DNA from: Clostridia bacterium
Lineage (GTDB): Bacteria > Bacillota > Clostridia > Oscillospirales > Acutalibacteraceae
Direction: 5' to 3'
Assembly (NCBI GenBank): GCA_017465505.1
Contig: JAFTWB010000017.1
Coordinates: 1-64,000 of the forward strand
Length of the DNA: 64,000 nucleotides
Below, one piece after another: positions 9,029 through 17,550 of this stretch. Made by a program: the position numbers and the translations under genes. The notes beneath the pieces were generated by a model. The model did not search any database. It had not been told where the DNA came from and was given only the letters and a program-made list of their open reading frames with translations. Numbering within the stretch: position 1 is the stretch's first letter; each line of letters starts with the position of its first letter.

Positions 9029-9541
9029 TTAAAAATCGTTTATATTTTGGCGAACAAGAGTGCCGAGGGCATTTTGCATATCGGAAAGATCGGCATAATT
9101 CTCGTCGAAATCCTCCCAGTATTGATCGGGAATATCATAAAAAGCGAAAAAATCTTCAAGACTTTCTCGAGTCAGGTCAATATCGTTGTTTCTGAGAAAA
9201 TCATCAAAAAGATTTTTATGTTCCTTTAAATTTATTTTCTCTAAAAATCCGCTGACAAAAGGAGCCAAAGTGCTTGTGGAATTCGAAAAAAACTGAGCTA
9301 AGCCACCATTTTGAATTTCAGAATCATAAAGACTGAGCACGTAAAACGCTTTTTGATTTTCGTTCATAACTGCTAAAGCAGACTCTTCGTTTTCGCAAGA
9401 TTCCACAAAATCAAGGAGTTTAAAATAGATTGCTTCATAAAGGTCATCGTTCGAAAGTTTCATCAAACTATCCGAGTCAAGCTTTTTATTTTTATTGGGA
9501 TTAGCAAAAATTGAATTTAGAATGAGTTTTAACTTTTTCAT
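9029..9541 (-). CDS. DUF4375 (DMP19-like) domain protein
   Basis: 170 residues. The central part 'ALAVMNENQKAFYVLSLYDSEIQNGGLAQFFSNS' matches my memory of the DUF4375/DMP19 family, whose hallmark is 'N-GG-xxQFF-N'. The N-terminus is basic with no clear signal peptide; the C-terminal half is acidic (FFAFYDIPDQYWEDFDENYADL). Family members are small cytosolic proteins of unknown function; the DMP19 name comes from a DNA-mimic protein, but a DNA-mimic role here is unproven. RBS GAGGTGG precedes the ATG. It has its own terminator and stands between the polysaccharide operon and another orphan gene. Confidence 0.75.
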   Translation of the reverse strand: MKKLKLILNSIFANPNKNKKLDSDSLMKLSNDDLYEAIYFKLLDFVESCENEESALAVMNENQKAFYVLSLYDSEIQNGGLAQFFSNSTSTLAPFVSGFLEKINLKEHKNLFDDFLRNNDIDLTRESLEDFFAFYDIPDQYWEDFDENYADLSDMQNALGTLVRQNINDF

Positions 9542-9635
9542 AAAACCACCTCAAATTTAAGTACTAACTAAACATAACAAAACTTATCGCTTTGTGTTAT
9601 TTCCATTCCCCGGCTATCCAGTTTCCCACATCGTT

Positions 9636-10100
9636 TTAAAAATTGTCTAAAATGTATTGTTTGGTTTTCGTATCAATCATAAGAAATTCTTCCGCAGGGA
9701 CAGGGTCTTTCTCATAATCCGCAAGTTTTGCTCTGCGTTTCTCGATGGGGTTTCTTCCTTCCCATTCAATAAATGCAAGCAGGCGTTTCTTTATTAAGGG
9801 TTTATCTGTCCACTGTTCGCACCATTTTTCAAACTTTTGCATTATTTCTTCGGGCGTTGTCTGCTCAATTTGTGTCATAAAGTGACCGTATCCCAAACCT
9901 GCTGGCAATAATGAATTTACATAAACACCCGGTCTTATATAATACTCTTCTTTGGCATAGCAACTGCCTTGAATATAAAAGCAAAGAGTAAAATCACCGA
10001 TATCCTTTGTCCAGCGGTTGTTCTTTTTCTTAAATCTCTTTGCTTTTAAATATGATTTTGCATATTCGATCAGTTCCTCTTCGGGTAAAGAGTTATTCAT
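9636..10100 (-). CDS. DUF4304-like hypothetical protein
   Basis: 154 residues, cytosolic, no signal peptide. The stretch 'KAKRFKKKNNRWTKDIGDFTLCFYIQGSCYAKE' followed by 'YYIRPGVYVNSL' resembles DUF4304, a family that reads 'GFkkkg..f.r..gd...v...q.s.....' and occurs among polymorphic-toxin immunity-like proteins. The C-terminus 'LLAFIEWEGRNPIEKRRAKLADYEKDPVPAEEF' is charged. RBS GGCGGTGG lies before the ATG. A weak promoter (TTTACT, 17 bp, TATTAT) can be read upstream. No toxin gene is next to it, so the immunity idea is speculative. Confidence 0.6.
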   Translation of the reverse strand: MNNSLPEEELIEYAKSYLKAKRFKKKNNRWTKDIGDFTLCFYIQGSCYAKEEYYIRPGVYVNSLLPAGLGYGHFMTQIEQTTPEEIMQKFEKWCEQWTDKPLIKKRLLAFIEWEGRNPIEKRRAKLADYEKDPVPAEEFLMIDTKTKQYILDNF

Positions 10101-10207
10101 TATACCACCGCCTTTATTTTATAATAACATAGTAAAATCAAAAAGTAAATCTGTGCAGTATAAATCTCCTATACTTACAAATACTAACATCACGATTTAA
10201 AAATATA

Positions 10208-10280
10208 TGTAGGGGGCATTCACAAATGACCCGTTAAATTTCACGAAATCAAAACGGGCGATTCGTGAATCGCCCCTACG
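10208..10280. repeat. palindromic GTAGGGG element (MITE-like)
   Basis: The left half starts GTAGGGGGCATTCACAAATG and the right half ends with GATTCGTGAATCGCCCCTAC; they are imperfect inverted copies of about 29 bp with a short AT-rich centre. The same GTAGGGG...CCCCTAC ends recur at 40347-40557. It lies directly upstream of the spoVT ribosome site. Confidence 0.6.
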
Positions 10281-10306
10281 AAGATGATAAAGGAGATTTT
10301 GAATAT

Positions 10307-10846
10307 ATGAAAGCAACAGGAATTGTGAGAAGAATAGACGACCTTGGCAGGGTTGTTATCCCTAAAGAAATCAGACGTACTCTTCGTATCCGTGAGGGCG
10401 ACCCTTTGGAGATTTTTACTGCTACTGATGGTGAGGTAATTTTCAAGAAATACTCGCCCATCGGTGAGCTTTCTAGCTTTGCAAGTCAGTATGCCGAGGT
10501 GCTGAGTCGGGTGGGCGGTTTGCCTGTGCTGATTTCAGACAGGGATCACGTTATTGCGGCGGCAGGAATTTCCAAACGGGAATTTCTGGAAAGGCGTGTA
10601 TCCACCGTGGTGGAGAGCTATATGGAAAACCGTCGGATTTACTCCTCGGCAAAGGAGAGCACTCAGCTTCAGCCCGTGGAAGGTATCAATAGTCAGGCGG
10701 CGGTGCTCTGTCCTATTATCGCCGCAGGAGATGTAACAGGTGCTGTGATTTTTCTTAAAAATGAGCAGAACACCCCTGTGACCGATACCGAGCTGAAGCT
10801 TGCTCAGTCAGCCGCCGCCTTTTTGGGTAAGCAGATTGAAGAATAA
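10307..10846 (+). CDS. spoVT: stage V sporulation protein T, AbrB-type regulator
   Basis: 179 residues. Residues 1-50 form an AbrB/MazE-like swapped-hairpin DNA-binding domain (MKATGIVRRIDDLGRVVIPKEIRRTLRIREGDPLEIF), almost the textbook SpoVT sequence, and the rest is a GAF-like sensor domain, so the length is right for SpoVT. In sporulating Firmicutes it tunes forespore sigma-G genes. The ATG at 10307 is preceded by AAAGGAG at 9-nt spacing; a longer in-frame start at 10265 would run into the palindromic element and has no site. Monocistronic, followed by a strong terminator. Its presence suggests a sporulation-capable lineage. Confidence 0.92.
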   Translation: MKATGIVRRIDDLGRVVIPKEIRRTLRIREGDPLEIFTATDGEVIFKKYSPIGELSSFASQYAEVLSRVGGLPVLISDRDHVIAAAGISKREFLERRVSTVVESYMENRRIYSSAKESTQLQPVEGINSQAAVLCPIIAAGDVTGAVIFLKNEQNTPVTDTELKLAQSAAAFLGKQIEE

Positions 10847-10868
10847 ATTTATTCTTTGCAAAAGAAAA

Positions 10869-10907
10869 GCCGACAGGGATTTTTTATCCTTGTCGGCGAT
10901 TTTTTTA
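10869..10907 (+). terminator. rho-independent terminator after spoVT
   Basis: GCCGACAGGGAT / ATCCTTGTCGGC stem with one mismatch, then a T-rich run. The convergent gene ends at 10913, so it may serve both. Confidence 0.88.
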
Positions 10908-10912
10908 TATAA

Positions 10913-11995
10913 TTATCTGGAATAGAATTTGTATAAATCGTCAAGAGAATTTATGCCAAAATCTGAAAGATTAAACTCGGTTTTATCTCCTGAAACCTCT
11001 TTGTACCAATTGATTGTGCTTGTCATATTGGGGACTTTCACACCTGCAAGATGGGCAATCTGCTCAAGAATCGAGAGGCCGAAGGGGAAATCCGCGGTGA
11101 AGTAACGGGATGAGAAATCGGGAACAAAGCCGCCTTCAACTTCTTTCATAGGAGAGCCAAGGCCCTGCAAGCTTTTGATACTGCGGATTTTTGCAGTAAG
11201 CTTTTTTGGGGTATCGCTTTCGTAATGCTCTTTTAAGGAGCGTACATCTGTAAGGTCAAGCTCAGTAAGCTTTGAGCAAACTGTCTGCAACTCCTCATCG
11301 CAGGCAAAAAGAAGCTCTGAGGACTCGTCAGCCCACTCTTCGTAGAAGAGAATGTTCTTGGGGTAAACCACGCCTTCTTTGAAGTCTGCAAACTCGGTTC
11401 TCAGTCTTGTGGTGTGAAGGATGGGGTTAGAAGGGGTCATAGTTACGCTGAGGTAATTTGGCAGGATATCGCAGGGAATGCTGAATGTTTCTGTAAGCAG
11501 GTCGGCAATACCTCTTAAGCTGCTTTTGGGGATACCTGCCAGCTTGAGCCTGTCCCTGTAACCTGCAACGCAAACGGTTTTGCCGTACTCTTTAAGTCTT
11601 GCAACGGCAGGCACACGCTGTAAACCGAAAAGGATAGCACCCTTTTCTTCAATAAGCTTTTTGAAAGCAAACTCAGCACCGCCTGTGCCGGGAATCACGC
11701 CGATTTTTGTACCCTTAAGAATATGGTCATACATTTTGTCGGCAATATCTTTGAGCATAAAAGCAGGGTAAGTTATAAAGATATATTCTGCACCCTCACA
11801 AGCCTCTTTGATATCAGAGGTAACAAGAGCCATTTCACCAATGTCAGTAACCTTGTCGCTTTCGTCAACGATGGTTAATGTGTTGCTGATTCTTTCAGGC
11901 TTTGAGGCAAAAAATGTAACCTCGTTGCCTTTTGCAGCAAAAGCAGCGGCAAACTGTGTGCCGATATTTCCAGCACCGATAACGGTAATTTTCAT
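10913..11995 (-). CDS. octopine/nopaline dehydrogenase-like NAD(P) enzyme
   Basis: 360 residues. N-terminal Rossmann domain 'MKITVIGAGNIGTQFAAAFA' (GxGxxG at 7-12), 'EYIFITYPAFML', 'IGVIPGTGGAEF', then the C-terminal helical domain of the NAD/NADP octopine/nopaline dehydrogenase family: 'NPILHTTRLRTEFAD' holds the conserved N-x-x-x-H-x3 catalytic His region. Family members join or split an amino acid and a 2-oxo acid. The ATG at 11993-11995 has GAGGTG five bases upstream; the longer reading would start at TTG. It has its own promoter (12025-12053) and stands apart from the dcw operon terminator. The substrate cannot be read. Confidence 0.8.
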   Translation of the reverse strand: MKITVIGAGNIGTQFAAAFAAKGNEVTFFASKPERISNTLTIVDESDKVTDIGEMALVTSDIKEACEGAEYIFITYPAFMLKDIADKMYDHILKGTKIGVIPGTGGAEFAFKKLIEEKGAILFGLQRVPAVARLKEYGKTVCVAGYRDRLKLAGIPKSSLRGIADLLTETFSIPCDILPNYLSVTMTPSNPILHTTRLRTEFADFKEGVVYPKNILFYEEWADESSELLFACDEELQTVCSKLTELDLTDVRSLKEHYESDTPKKLTAKIRSIKSLQGLGSPMKEVEGGFVPDFSSRYFTADFPFGLSILEQIAHLAGVKVPNMTSTINWYKEVSGDKTEFNLSDFGINSLDDLYKFYSR

Positions 11996-12024
11996 AATAC
12001 ACCTCAAAAATAATAATCACATTT

Positions 12025-12053
12025 AGTATACCCTTATTGTCGCATTATGTCAA
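12025..12053 (-). promoter_or_regulatory. sigma-A promoter
   Basis: TTGACA (12048-12053), 17 bp, TATACT (12025-12030) on the minus strand, 30 nt before the dehydrogenase ATG. Confidence 0.85.
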
Positions 12054-12066
12054 CGTATTTTACATA

Positions 12067-12097
12067 GAAAAAAAAGCAGCTCTCTGATGAGAACTGC
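12067..12097 (-). terminator. terminator of the dcw operon
   Basis: GCAGTTCTC / GAGAGCTGC stem with a short loop and an eight-base T run on the minus strand, 24 bp after the ftsZ stop. Confidence 0.85.
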
Positions 12098-12120
12098 GTT
12101 GATATTTTTATGAGTAAAAA

Positions 12121-13206
12121 TTACTTATTGAAGATAGACATAATGTCGTAGAAGTTGTCGTCCTCGTCGTCAGCAGGAACGCCCTTGGCCTCTTCCTTCT
12201 TGTCTGCTGTCTTGGAAGAACCGAGAGTTGTCTTCTTTGCTACGCCGTCGGTGTTAAAACCTGTTGCAACAACGGTAACGCTGATTTCGTCCTTCATATC
12301 CTCGTCGATAACAGCACCCCAGATGATGTTTGCAGTGTCACTTGCTTTCTCGGAAATCATTGTGGAAGCGATATCGATATCGTCAAGAGAAACATCGGGA
12401 GAAGCAGTGATGTTGATGATAACACCCTCAGCGCCGTCGATGGAAGTTTCAAGTAAGGGGCTGGAGATAGCAGCGTCTGCTGCAACCATAGCCTTGTCCT
12501 TACCGCTGGCTTTACCGATACCCATATGAGCATAGCCTGCGTCCTTCATAATAGCTGTAACGTCAGCAAAGTCAAGGTTAACAAGACCGGGAACAACGAT
12601 AAGGTCAGAGATACTCTGAACACCCTGACGAAGAACATCGTCAGCAATAAGGAATGCGTTCTGTAAAGTAATGCTCTGGTCAGATACATACTTAAGTCTT
12701 TCGTTGGGAACAACGATTAAGGAGTCAACGCTTGCAGCAAGCTGCTCAATACCCTGCTCAGCCTGAGCCATACGCTTCTTGCCTTCGAAAGCAAAGGGCT
12801 TTGTAACAACGCCAACTGTGAGGATACCCATATCCTTGGCAATCTTAGCAACTACGGGAGCTGCACCTGTACCTGTGCCGCCGCCCATACCGGCTGTAAC
12901 GAACACCATATCTGTATCCTTAAGAAGAGCTGTGATTTCCTCTTTGCTCTCCTCAGCAGCCTTCTGGCCAACCTCGGGAAGAGAGCCTGCGCCCTTACCG
13001 CGTGTAATCTTCTCGCCAATCTGAATCTTCTGGGAAGCCTTGGAGAATCTGAGCACGTGCTCATCAGTATTTACTGCAATAAACTCAACGTTTCTAACTT
13101 CCATTTTAACCATTCGGTTAATAGCGTTGCCGCCGCCGCCACCGACACCGATAACTTTAATAACGGGCAAATAATCTGTGTTTTCTCTCTCTAACTCAAA
13201 AGCCAT
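12121..13206 (-). CDS. ftsZ: cell division GTPase FtsZ
   Basis: 361 residues. Tubulin-like GTPase that polymerises into the Z ring. The GTP-binding signature [10 protein letters not shown] is present (about residues 107-116), as are '[15 protein letters not shown]' at the N-terminus and the T7 loop '[12 protein letters not shown]'. The C-terminal tail ends [16 protein letters not shown], a short acidic linker and a terminal peptide that would bind FtsA/SepF-type partners; the usual 'DIPxFLR' motif is replaced by 'YDIMSIFNK'. Excellent RBS AAGGAGGA. Last gene of the dcw cluster, before a terminator. A weak internal promoter (TTGAAA, 17 bp, TAGCAT) may exist in the 196-bp gap upstream. Confidence 0.98.
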   Translation of the reverse strand: MAFELERENTDYLPVIKVIGVGGGGGNAINRMVKMEVRNVEFIAVNTDEHVLRFSKASQKIQIGEKITRGKGAGSLPEVGQKAAEESKEEITALLKDTDMVFVTAGMGGGTGTGAAPVVAKIAKDMGILTVGVVTKPFAFEGKKRMAQAEQGIEQLAASVDSLIVVPNERLKYVSDQSITLQNAFLIADDVLRQGVQSISDLIVVPGLVNLDFADVTAIMKDAGYAHMGIGKASGKDKAMVAADAAISSPLLETSIDGAEGVIINITASPDVSLDDIDIASTMISEKASDTANIIWGAVIDEDMKDEISVTVVATGFNTDGVAKKTTLGSSKTADKKEEAKGVPADDEDDNFYDIMSIFNK

Positions 13207-13402
13207 TTATATGTCCTCCTTAAATATGTGAATATCGTGTAATCCAATTAAAATCATAGCAATACATTATGATTTACCATCTAATATGCTACCATAAATT
13301 CAATATGATTTCAACATATTTTTTATAAATTTTCTGAAAATCAGTAATTTTAGACTAAACCTTTGCCCCTACCCCTTTTAATTTCGGAGCAAAAGTGAAT
13401 TT

Positions 13403-14959
13403 TTACCAATAAACCTCTTCGCCATCTTCAGGGTAATAATCCTCCTGAGGCTCGTCCTCGGGGTAATACTCTGCGTTTTCGTCAGAGTAATAATCCTCAA
13501 CATAGGGCTCTTCGTAATACTCCTCAGCCTCAGTTGTGGGCTCGGTAGAAGTGCTTGAGGGCTGGGTGATTTCCACCTGAGGAATGAGGCTGTACTGGTT
13601 AAAGTAGGAGCGTTTGGTGTCAAAGGAATTGGACACGTCCAGCTCGCCTGTAAGCACCGCTCCGTTAACGTCCAGCTTTTCTTTTATTATGGTCTGGGCG
13701 GTCTGCATTTTATAAGAAATATTTTCGGGGATACCCAGAAAAACCACTATTCTGTCGTCATAAACGTAGCGGATTTCCATAGTCTGAACACCCGAGGGCG
13801 ACGTAGTGCTGACAACATCTACCTTCGTGATGTTTTTGTAGCCCTTTTCCTTGGCGAGATTAAACATTTCGGAAACACTTTCACGAATAAGCTGAGATTC
13901 AAACTCCAGCCTCTCTCCTGCTTTGGCGTCCTTAACCTGAACACCCTCAATAAGAGGCACGTCCACCTCGTCAGCTGTTGAAACAACCTTAAGCACCTTG
14001 CTGTCTTCGTTGGCAATATAGGTAAGACTGTCTGTCTTAACCGCAAAAGAAGCTGTGCTGAGGGTAATGTCTATGTTTATTGTATCCGGAAAAACTGCGT
14101 AAACCTCGGCGGATTTTATGTAGGGGAACTTTTCCTCAAGTTTTTTCTCAGCTTTATTCTTCTGAGCCATAATGATGTTGTCCTGATAATGAAGTCCGCT
14201 GGCTGAGATAATATCCTGAGCTGAATAGAGGTTGTCCGCTCCGTTTACCACGATGTTTTCGGTTTTGAAAAGCACTGTCATTGAAAGAATACAGCCCACT
14301 GTGAGAATTGCAATGATAATCAAGGAGTAAATTGCAACACGTCTGAACTTTCTTGCAAAGGGAGAAAGGGGCTTTTTCTTTTTCTTGTGATAGATTTGAG
14401 GGTTACTCTTTGGAGCGTGTTTCACCTGAGAGCCTGACCTGCTTTGAGGCGGCCTGCCTTGGGGTGGTCTGCTCTGAGGTGATCTGCTCTGAGATGGTCT
14501 GCTCTGAGGCGGTCTGCTCTGAGGCGGTTTGCCTTGGGGTGGTCTTTGGGAAGTCTGAGCCTGTGGGCGAGCCCCTGCAACCCTCTTCTGAGTAAGAGGT
14601 ACATCCCTGCTGCTTTTCTCATTCTGAGGACGTCTTCTGTACTCTGTGTCCCCTGAGAAAGCTCTGAATCTTTCGTCCTCTTCTCTCAGCTTTCTGCTGT
14701 CTATTTTTTGGGTAGAGCCCGAAAGAGCCCTGTTTTGGGGCTTTCTTTCGGGTCTTGGATTTCTTATTTTTATATCACGGTCAGTGGGCGAAGGGCTTTT
14801 CTGATTTTTCTGCAGCTCAACACGGTGGGTATCGCCTTTAAGACTTTTGTTTTTCTGAGGCACTTTTTGAGTACGTCTGATTCTGTCCCTTTTTTCCTGC
14901 TCCTGCTGAGCCTTCTGAAACTCTTTTAATGAAGGAATTTTCGTTGTTTTATCGTCCAC
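13403..14959 (-). CDS. ftsQ: FtsQ/DivIB-type division protein with repeat-rich N-terminus
   Basis: 518 residues, start GTG at 14957-14959 after GGCGGTGAG. Unusually long for DivIB. Residues 1-200 are a basic, low-complexity cytoplasmic tail (Arg, Pro, Gln, Ser), including a pentapeptide repeat (PPQSR type, about residues 138-175). One membrane span follows ('VAIYSLIIIAILTVGCILSMTVLF', about 208-231), then a POTRA domain ('IVVNGADNLYSAQDIISASGL') and FtsQ beta domain, and an acidic Glu/Tyr/Asp-rich C-terminal tail. DivIB scaffolds the divisome with FtsL/FtsB. Its place between murA and ftsZ supports the assignment. The oppositely charged tails are a lineage feature. Confidence 0.9.
   Translation of the reverse strand: MDDKTTKIPSLKEFQKAQQEQEKRDRIRRTQKVPQKNKSLKGDTHRVELQKNQKSPSPTDRDIKIRNPRPERKPQNRALSGSTQKIDSRKLREEDERFRAFSGDTEYRRRPQNEKSSRDVPLTQKRVAGARPQAQTSQRPPQGKPPQSRPPQSRPSQSRSPQSRPPQGRPPQSRSGSQVKHAPKSNPQIYHKKKKKPLSPFARKFRRVAIYSLIIIAILTVGCILSMTVLFKTENIVVNGADNLYSAQDIISASGLHYQDNIIMAQKNKAEKKLEEKFPYIKSAEVYAVFPDTINIDITLSTASFAVKTDSLTYIANEDSKVLKVVSTADEVDVPLIEGVQVKDAKAGERLEFESQLIRESVSEMFNLAKEKGYKNITKVDVVSTTSPSGVQTMEIRYVYDDRIVVFLGIPENISYKMQTAQTIIKEKLDVNGAVLTGELDVSNSFDTKRSYFNQYSLIPQVEITQPSSTSTEPTTEAEEYYEEPYVEDYYSDENAEYYPEDEPQEDYYPEDGEEVYW
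14440..14545. repeat. 15-bp tandem repeats inside ftsQ
   Basis: Degenerate 15-bp units (type GGTCTGCTCTGAGGC on the plus strand) repeat about seven times and encode the PPQSR/PPQGR pentapeptides of the FtsQ cytoplasmic tail. Confidence 0.75.
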
Positions 14960-15031
14960 TTTCTCACCGCCTTTATAATTTGAATTTTTACAGAAGAGGC
15001 GACCCCTCTCCTGATATAAAGATTTATTTCT

Positions 15032-15103
15032 GACCCGCCGTTAATGAGGCTTACCTTTACAGTTAACCTGTCAAAAGGCGGAACCGCCCTCAGTGGCTAA
15101 CGG
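15032..15103. repeat. dispersed CCGTTA/TAACGG element, copy A
   Basis: 72 bp starting GACCCGCCGTTAATGAGG and ending CCCTCAGTGGCTAACGG, exactly up to the murA stop codon. It shares both ends and the internal AAGGCGGAA motif with the copies at 42746-43084, 46753-46823, 46894-46965, 62823-62908 and 62943-63014. Confidence 0.75.
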
Positions 15104-16357
15104 TTATATTTTTTTAACAGAAGCTCCCAGGTTTGACAGTACAACGTCCAGCTCCTCGTAGCCTCGCTCAAGATACTCGGTGGTATCAATTTCCGTTGTG
15201 CCTTCCGCTGAGAGTGCCGCCACTGCAAGAGCAGCTGAGCCACGCAAATCCTTGGCACAAAGGGGTGCACTGTAAAGCTTTTTTACTCCCTGCACAAGTG
15301 CTACCTTGCCTTCCACCTTTATGTCTGCACCGAGGCGGATAAATTCGCCAACGTGCTTATATCTGCTTTCGAATATGTTCTCTGAAAATACGGTTATGCC
15401 TTCTCCCACTGCCGCAACCGCCATAAGGGGTGCCTGAGCGTCTGTGGGAAACCCGGGATAGGGAGTTGTGCGGATAAGCCCCAGTGATTTAAGCCTTTTG
15501 GGAGAGTTTATTTTCATTTTCTGTTTGTCGAATTTAACGTCACAGCCTGCCTGCTCAAAGCAGGGGATAATGGCGTCAAGGTGACTTTTTATGACAGAAT
15601 CCAGAATAATCTCAGAGCCTGTTACGGCTGAGGCTGACATCAAGGTTGCCGCCACGATTCTGTCGGGGATAATTGAATGGCAGCAGCCGTAAAAATGTTC
15701 TCTGCCTTCAATAACAATCGTCCCCTCGCCTGCTCCTTCGATATGTGCACCGCAGGAGTTGAGGTAATCTGCAAGGTCTGTTATTTCGGGCTCACGAGCT
15801 GCGTTGGTTATAATTGTCGTACCTTTAGCCTTTGAAGCGGCAATGATGATGTTCTCAGTCGCTCCAACTGAGGGAAAGGAAAGAGAGATTTTGCTGCCCT
15901 TAAGTCCTTTGGGGGCTTTGAAAATCAGCTCACCGTGACGCTCTGTAATCTCCGCTCCCAGCTTTTTGAGAGAAGAAAGGTGCAAATCAATGGGACGAGG
16001 CCCAAGCTCACAGCCACCGGGAAAGGTAAGCCTTGCACTGCCTACTGACGCCAGAAGTGCTCCTGCGTAAATAATAGAGGAACGCATAAGCCTCATAAGA
16101 GGCTCGGGTATGTCATCTATGCCTAGGGTTGATGAATTTACAGTGAGGGTGTGACCGTCCTGAGCAACTTTACATCCCAGATACCTGAGAATTTTCACGG
16201 AAGAATCCACGTCCGAAAGCCTTGGACAACCGAAAAAAACGCTCTCGTTTTTAGCAAGCAAGCTTGCGGCAAGAATGGGAAGGGCACTGTTTTTAGAGCC
16301 CTGAACCTTAGCCTCACCGCCTAAAACCCTGCCTCCGTCAATTAAAAGCTTCGACAA
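15104..16357 (-). CDS. murA: UDP-N-acetylglucosamine 1-carboxyvinyltransferase
   Basis: 417 residues, the usual MurA length. It transfers enolpyruvate from PEP to UDP-GlcNAc, the first committed step of peptidoglycan synthesis, in the cytosol. 'GSKNSALPILAASLLA' (residues 20-35, the substrate-binding K-N) and 'FPGGCELGPRPIDLH' are visible; the catalytic, fosfomycin-reactive Cys is residue 116. Start TTG at 16355-16357 after AAGGGTG. It lies downstream of murG and upstream of ftsQ, an order common in Clostridia. A dispersed repeat touches its stop codon. Confidence 0.97.
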   Translation of the reverse strand: MSKLLIDGGRVLGGEAKVQGSKNSALPILAASLLAKNESVFFGCPRLSDVDSSVKILRYLGCKVAQDGHTLTVNSSTLGIDDIPEPLMRLMRSSIIYAGALLASVGSARLTFPGGCELGPRPIDLHLSSLKKLGAEITERHGELIFKAPKGLKGSKISLSFPSVGATENIIIAASKAKGTTIITNAAREPEITDLADYLNSCGAHIEGAGEGTIVIEGREHFYGCCHSIIPDRIVAATLMSASAVTGSEIILDSVIKSHLDAIIPCFEQAGCDVKFDKQKMKINSPKRLKSLGLIRTTPYPGFPTDAQAPLMAVAAVGEGITVFSENIFESRYKHVGEFIRLGADIKVEGKVALVQGVKKLYSAPLCAKDLRGSAALAVAALSAEGTTEIDTTEYLERGYEELDVVLSNLGASVKKI

Positions 16358-16427
16358 TTACAACACCCTTTCGAGCTAAGATACAAGTAGGTTTTGCTTA
16401 TATCCTATGCCGAAAGGCTTGTTTTTG

Positions 16428-17546
16428 TTACTTCTTAAGCACCTTCTGAATAACCGCCCAGATTCGCTCGTTGGAATCTGTAATAGCCATTTTGCCTGCG
16501 TTTTCAGAAAAGCTCTTAAGAGCCTTTTCATCCGACAAAAGCTTATCCACAGCCTGAGTTATACTGGTGTCTGTAAGGTCTTTTTCTTCTATAACAATGG
16601 CGGCGTTGTTGTTAACTAACGCCATTGCGTTATGAAACTGATGATTCTCCGCTACATTGGGAGAAGGAATCAGCACAGAGGGCTTTGAAAGTGCCTGCAC
16701 CTCGCTGAGAGTAATGGCACCGCAACGACAGATTACAACGTCCGAGGCCGCCATACACTCTGCCATATTGTCGATGTATTCTCTCACGTCGAGATTAGAG
16801 CACTTGTCGGGGTCTGTTCCCTTTTCTCTTAAAAGGTCAGGAAACCACTTGCCGTACTGGCCGTAGGCGTGAATGTGACTGTATCTGCCGTCTTTACCCG
16901 AGCGAGCAATAAGGTCAGCCACGCCTTCATTTATCTTTCGTGCACCAAGGCTTCCTCCAAAGGAAAGCACAAGGGGCTTATTGTCTTTTTTGTATTTCTT
17001 TTTTGCCGCCTCTTTGTCAACTCTGAGGATTTCAGGACGAATGGGGTTGCCTGTAAGGACAAAGTTAACCCCTGAGTCAAAATGCTTTCTTGCCTCATCC
17101 ACCGCCAGCATAACATATTCTGCTTTTTTGGAAAGCATTTTTGTGGTAACGCCGGGGTAGGCATTCTGCTCGTGAACAATCACAGGGACTTTCAGCTTCT
17201 GAGCCGCTCTCATAACAGGGCCTGAAACATAGCCACCTGTGCCGATAGCGATATCGGGCCGAAAATCCTTAATAATTTTAGAAGAAGCCGAGGAAGCAGA
17301 AATCGCTCTGAAAGCTGTCTTTACGTTATGAAGAAGAGATGATGGCGAGAGGCTTCTTTTAAAGCCGCTTATGGAAATCTCTTTGATATCAAAGCCTGCG
17401 TTTTTAACAAGGCGTTGCTCAAGACCTGTTTTGTTTCCCACAAACAGAATCTCGGCAGTGGGGTCTTTTTCTTTTATGGTTTTTGCAATAGCCAAGGCAG
17501 GGTTAATATGACCTGCCGTGCCGCCGCCTGCAAGTAAAACTCTCAT
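16428..17546 (-). CDS. murG: MurG, lipid II synthase (GlcNAc transferase)
   Basis: 372 residues. GT-B membrane-associated transferase that adds GlcNAc to lipid I, making lipid II. The G loops 'LLAGGGTAGHINPALAIA' (N-terminal) and 'LSFGGSLGARKINEGVADL' are clear, as is 'CRCGAITLSEVQALSKPSVLIPSPNVAENHQ', which binds UDP-GlcNAc. RBS AAGGTG before the ATG. It starts four bases after the ftsW stop, so the two are translationally close. Confidence 0.97.
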   Translation of the reverse strand: MRVLLAGGGTAGHINPALAIAKTIKEKDPTAEILFVGNKTGLEQRLVKNAGFDIKEISISGFKRSLSPSSLLHNVKTAFRAISASSASSKIIKDFRPDIAIGTGGYVSGPVMRAAQKLKVPVIVHEQNAYPGVTTKMLSKKAEYVMLAVDEARKHFDSGVNFVLTGNPIRPEILRVDKEAAKKKYKKDNKPLVLSFGGSLGARKINEGVADLIARSGKDGRYSHIHAYGQYGKWFPDLLREKGTDPDKCSNLDVREYIDNMAECMAASDVVICRCGAITLSEVQALSKPSVLIPSPNVAENHQFHNAMALVNNNAAIVIEEKDLTDTSITQAVDKLLSDEKALKSFSENAGKMAITDSNERIWAVIQKVLKK

Positions 17547-17550
17547 TCAA

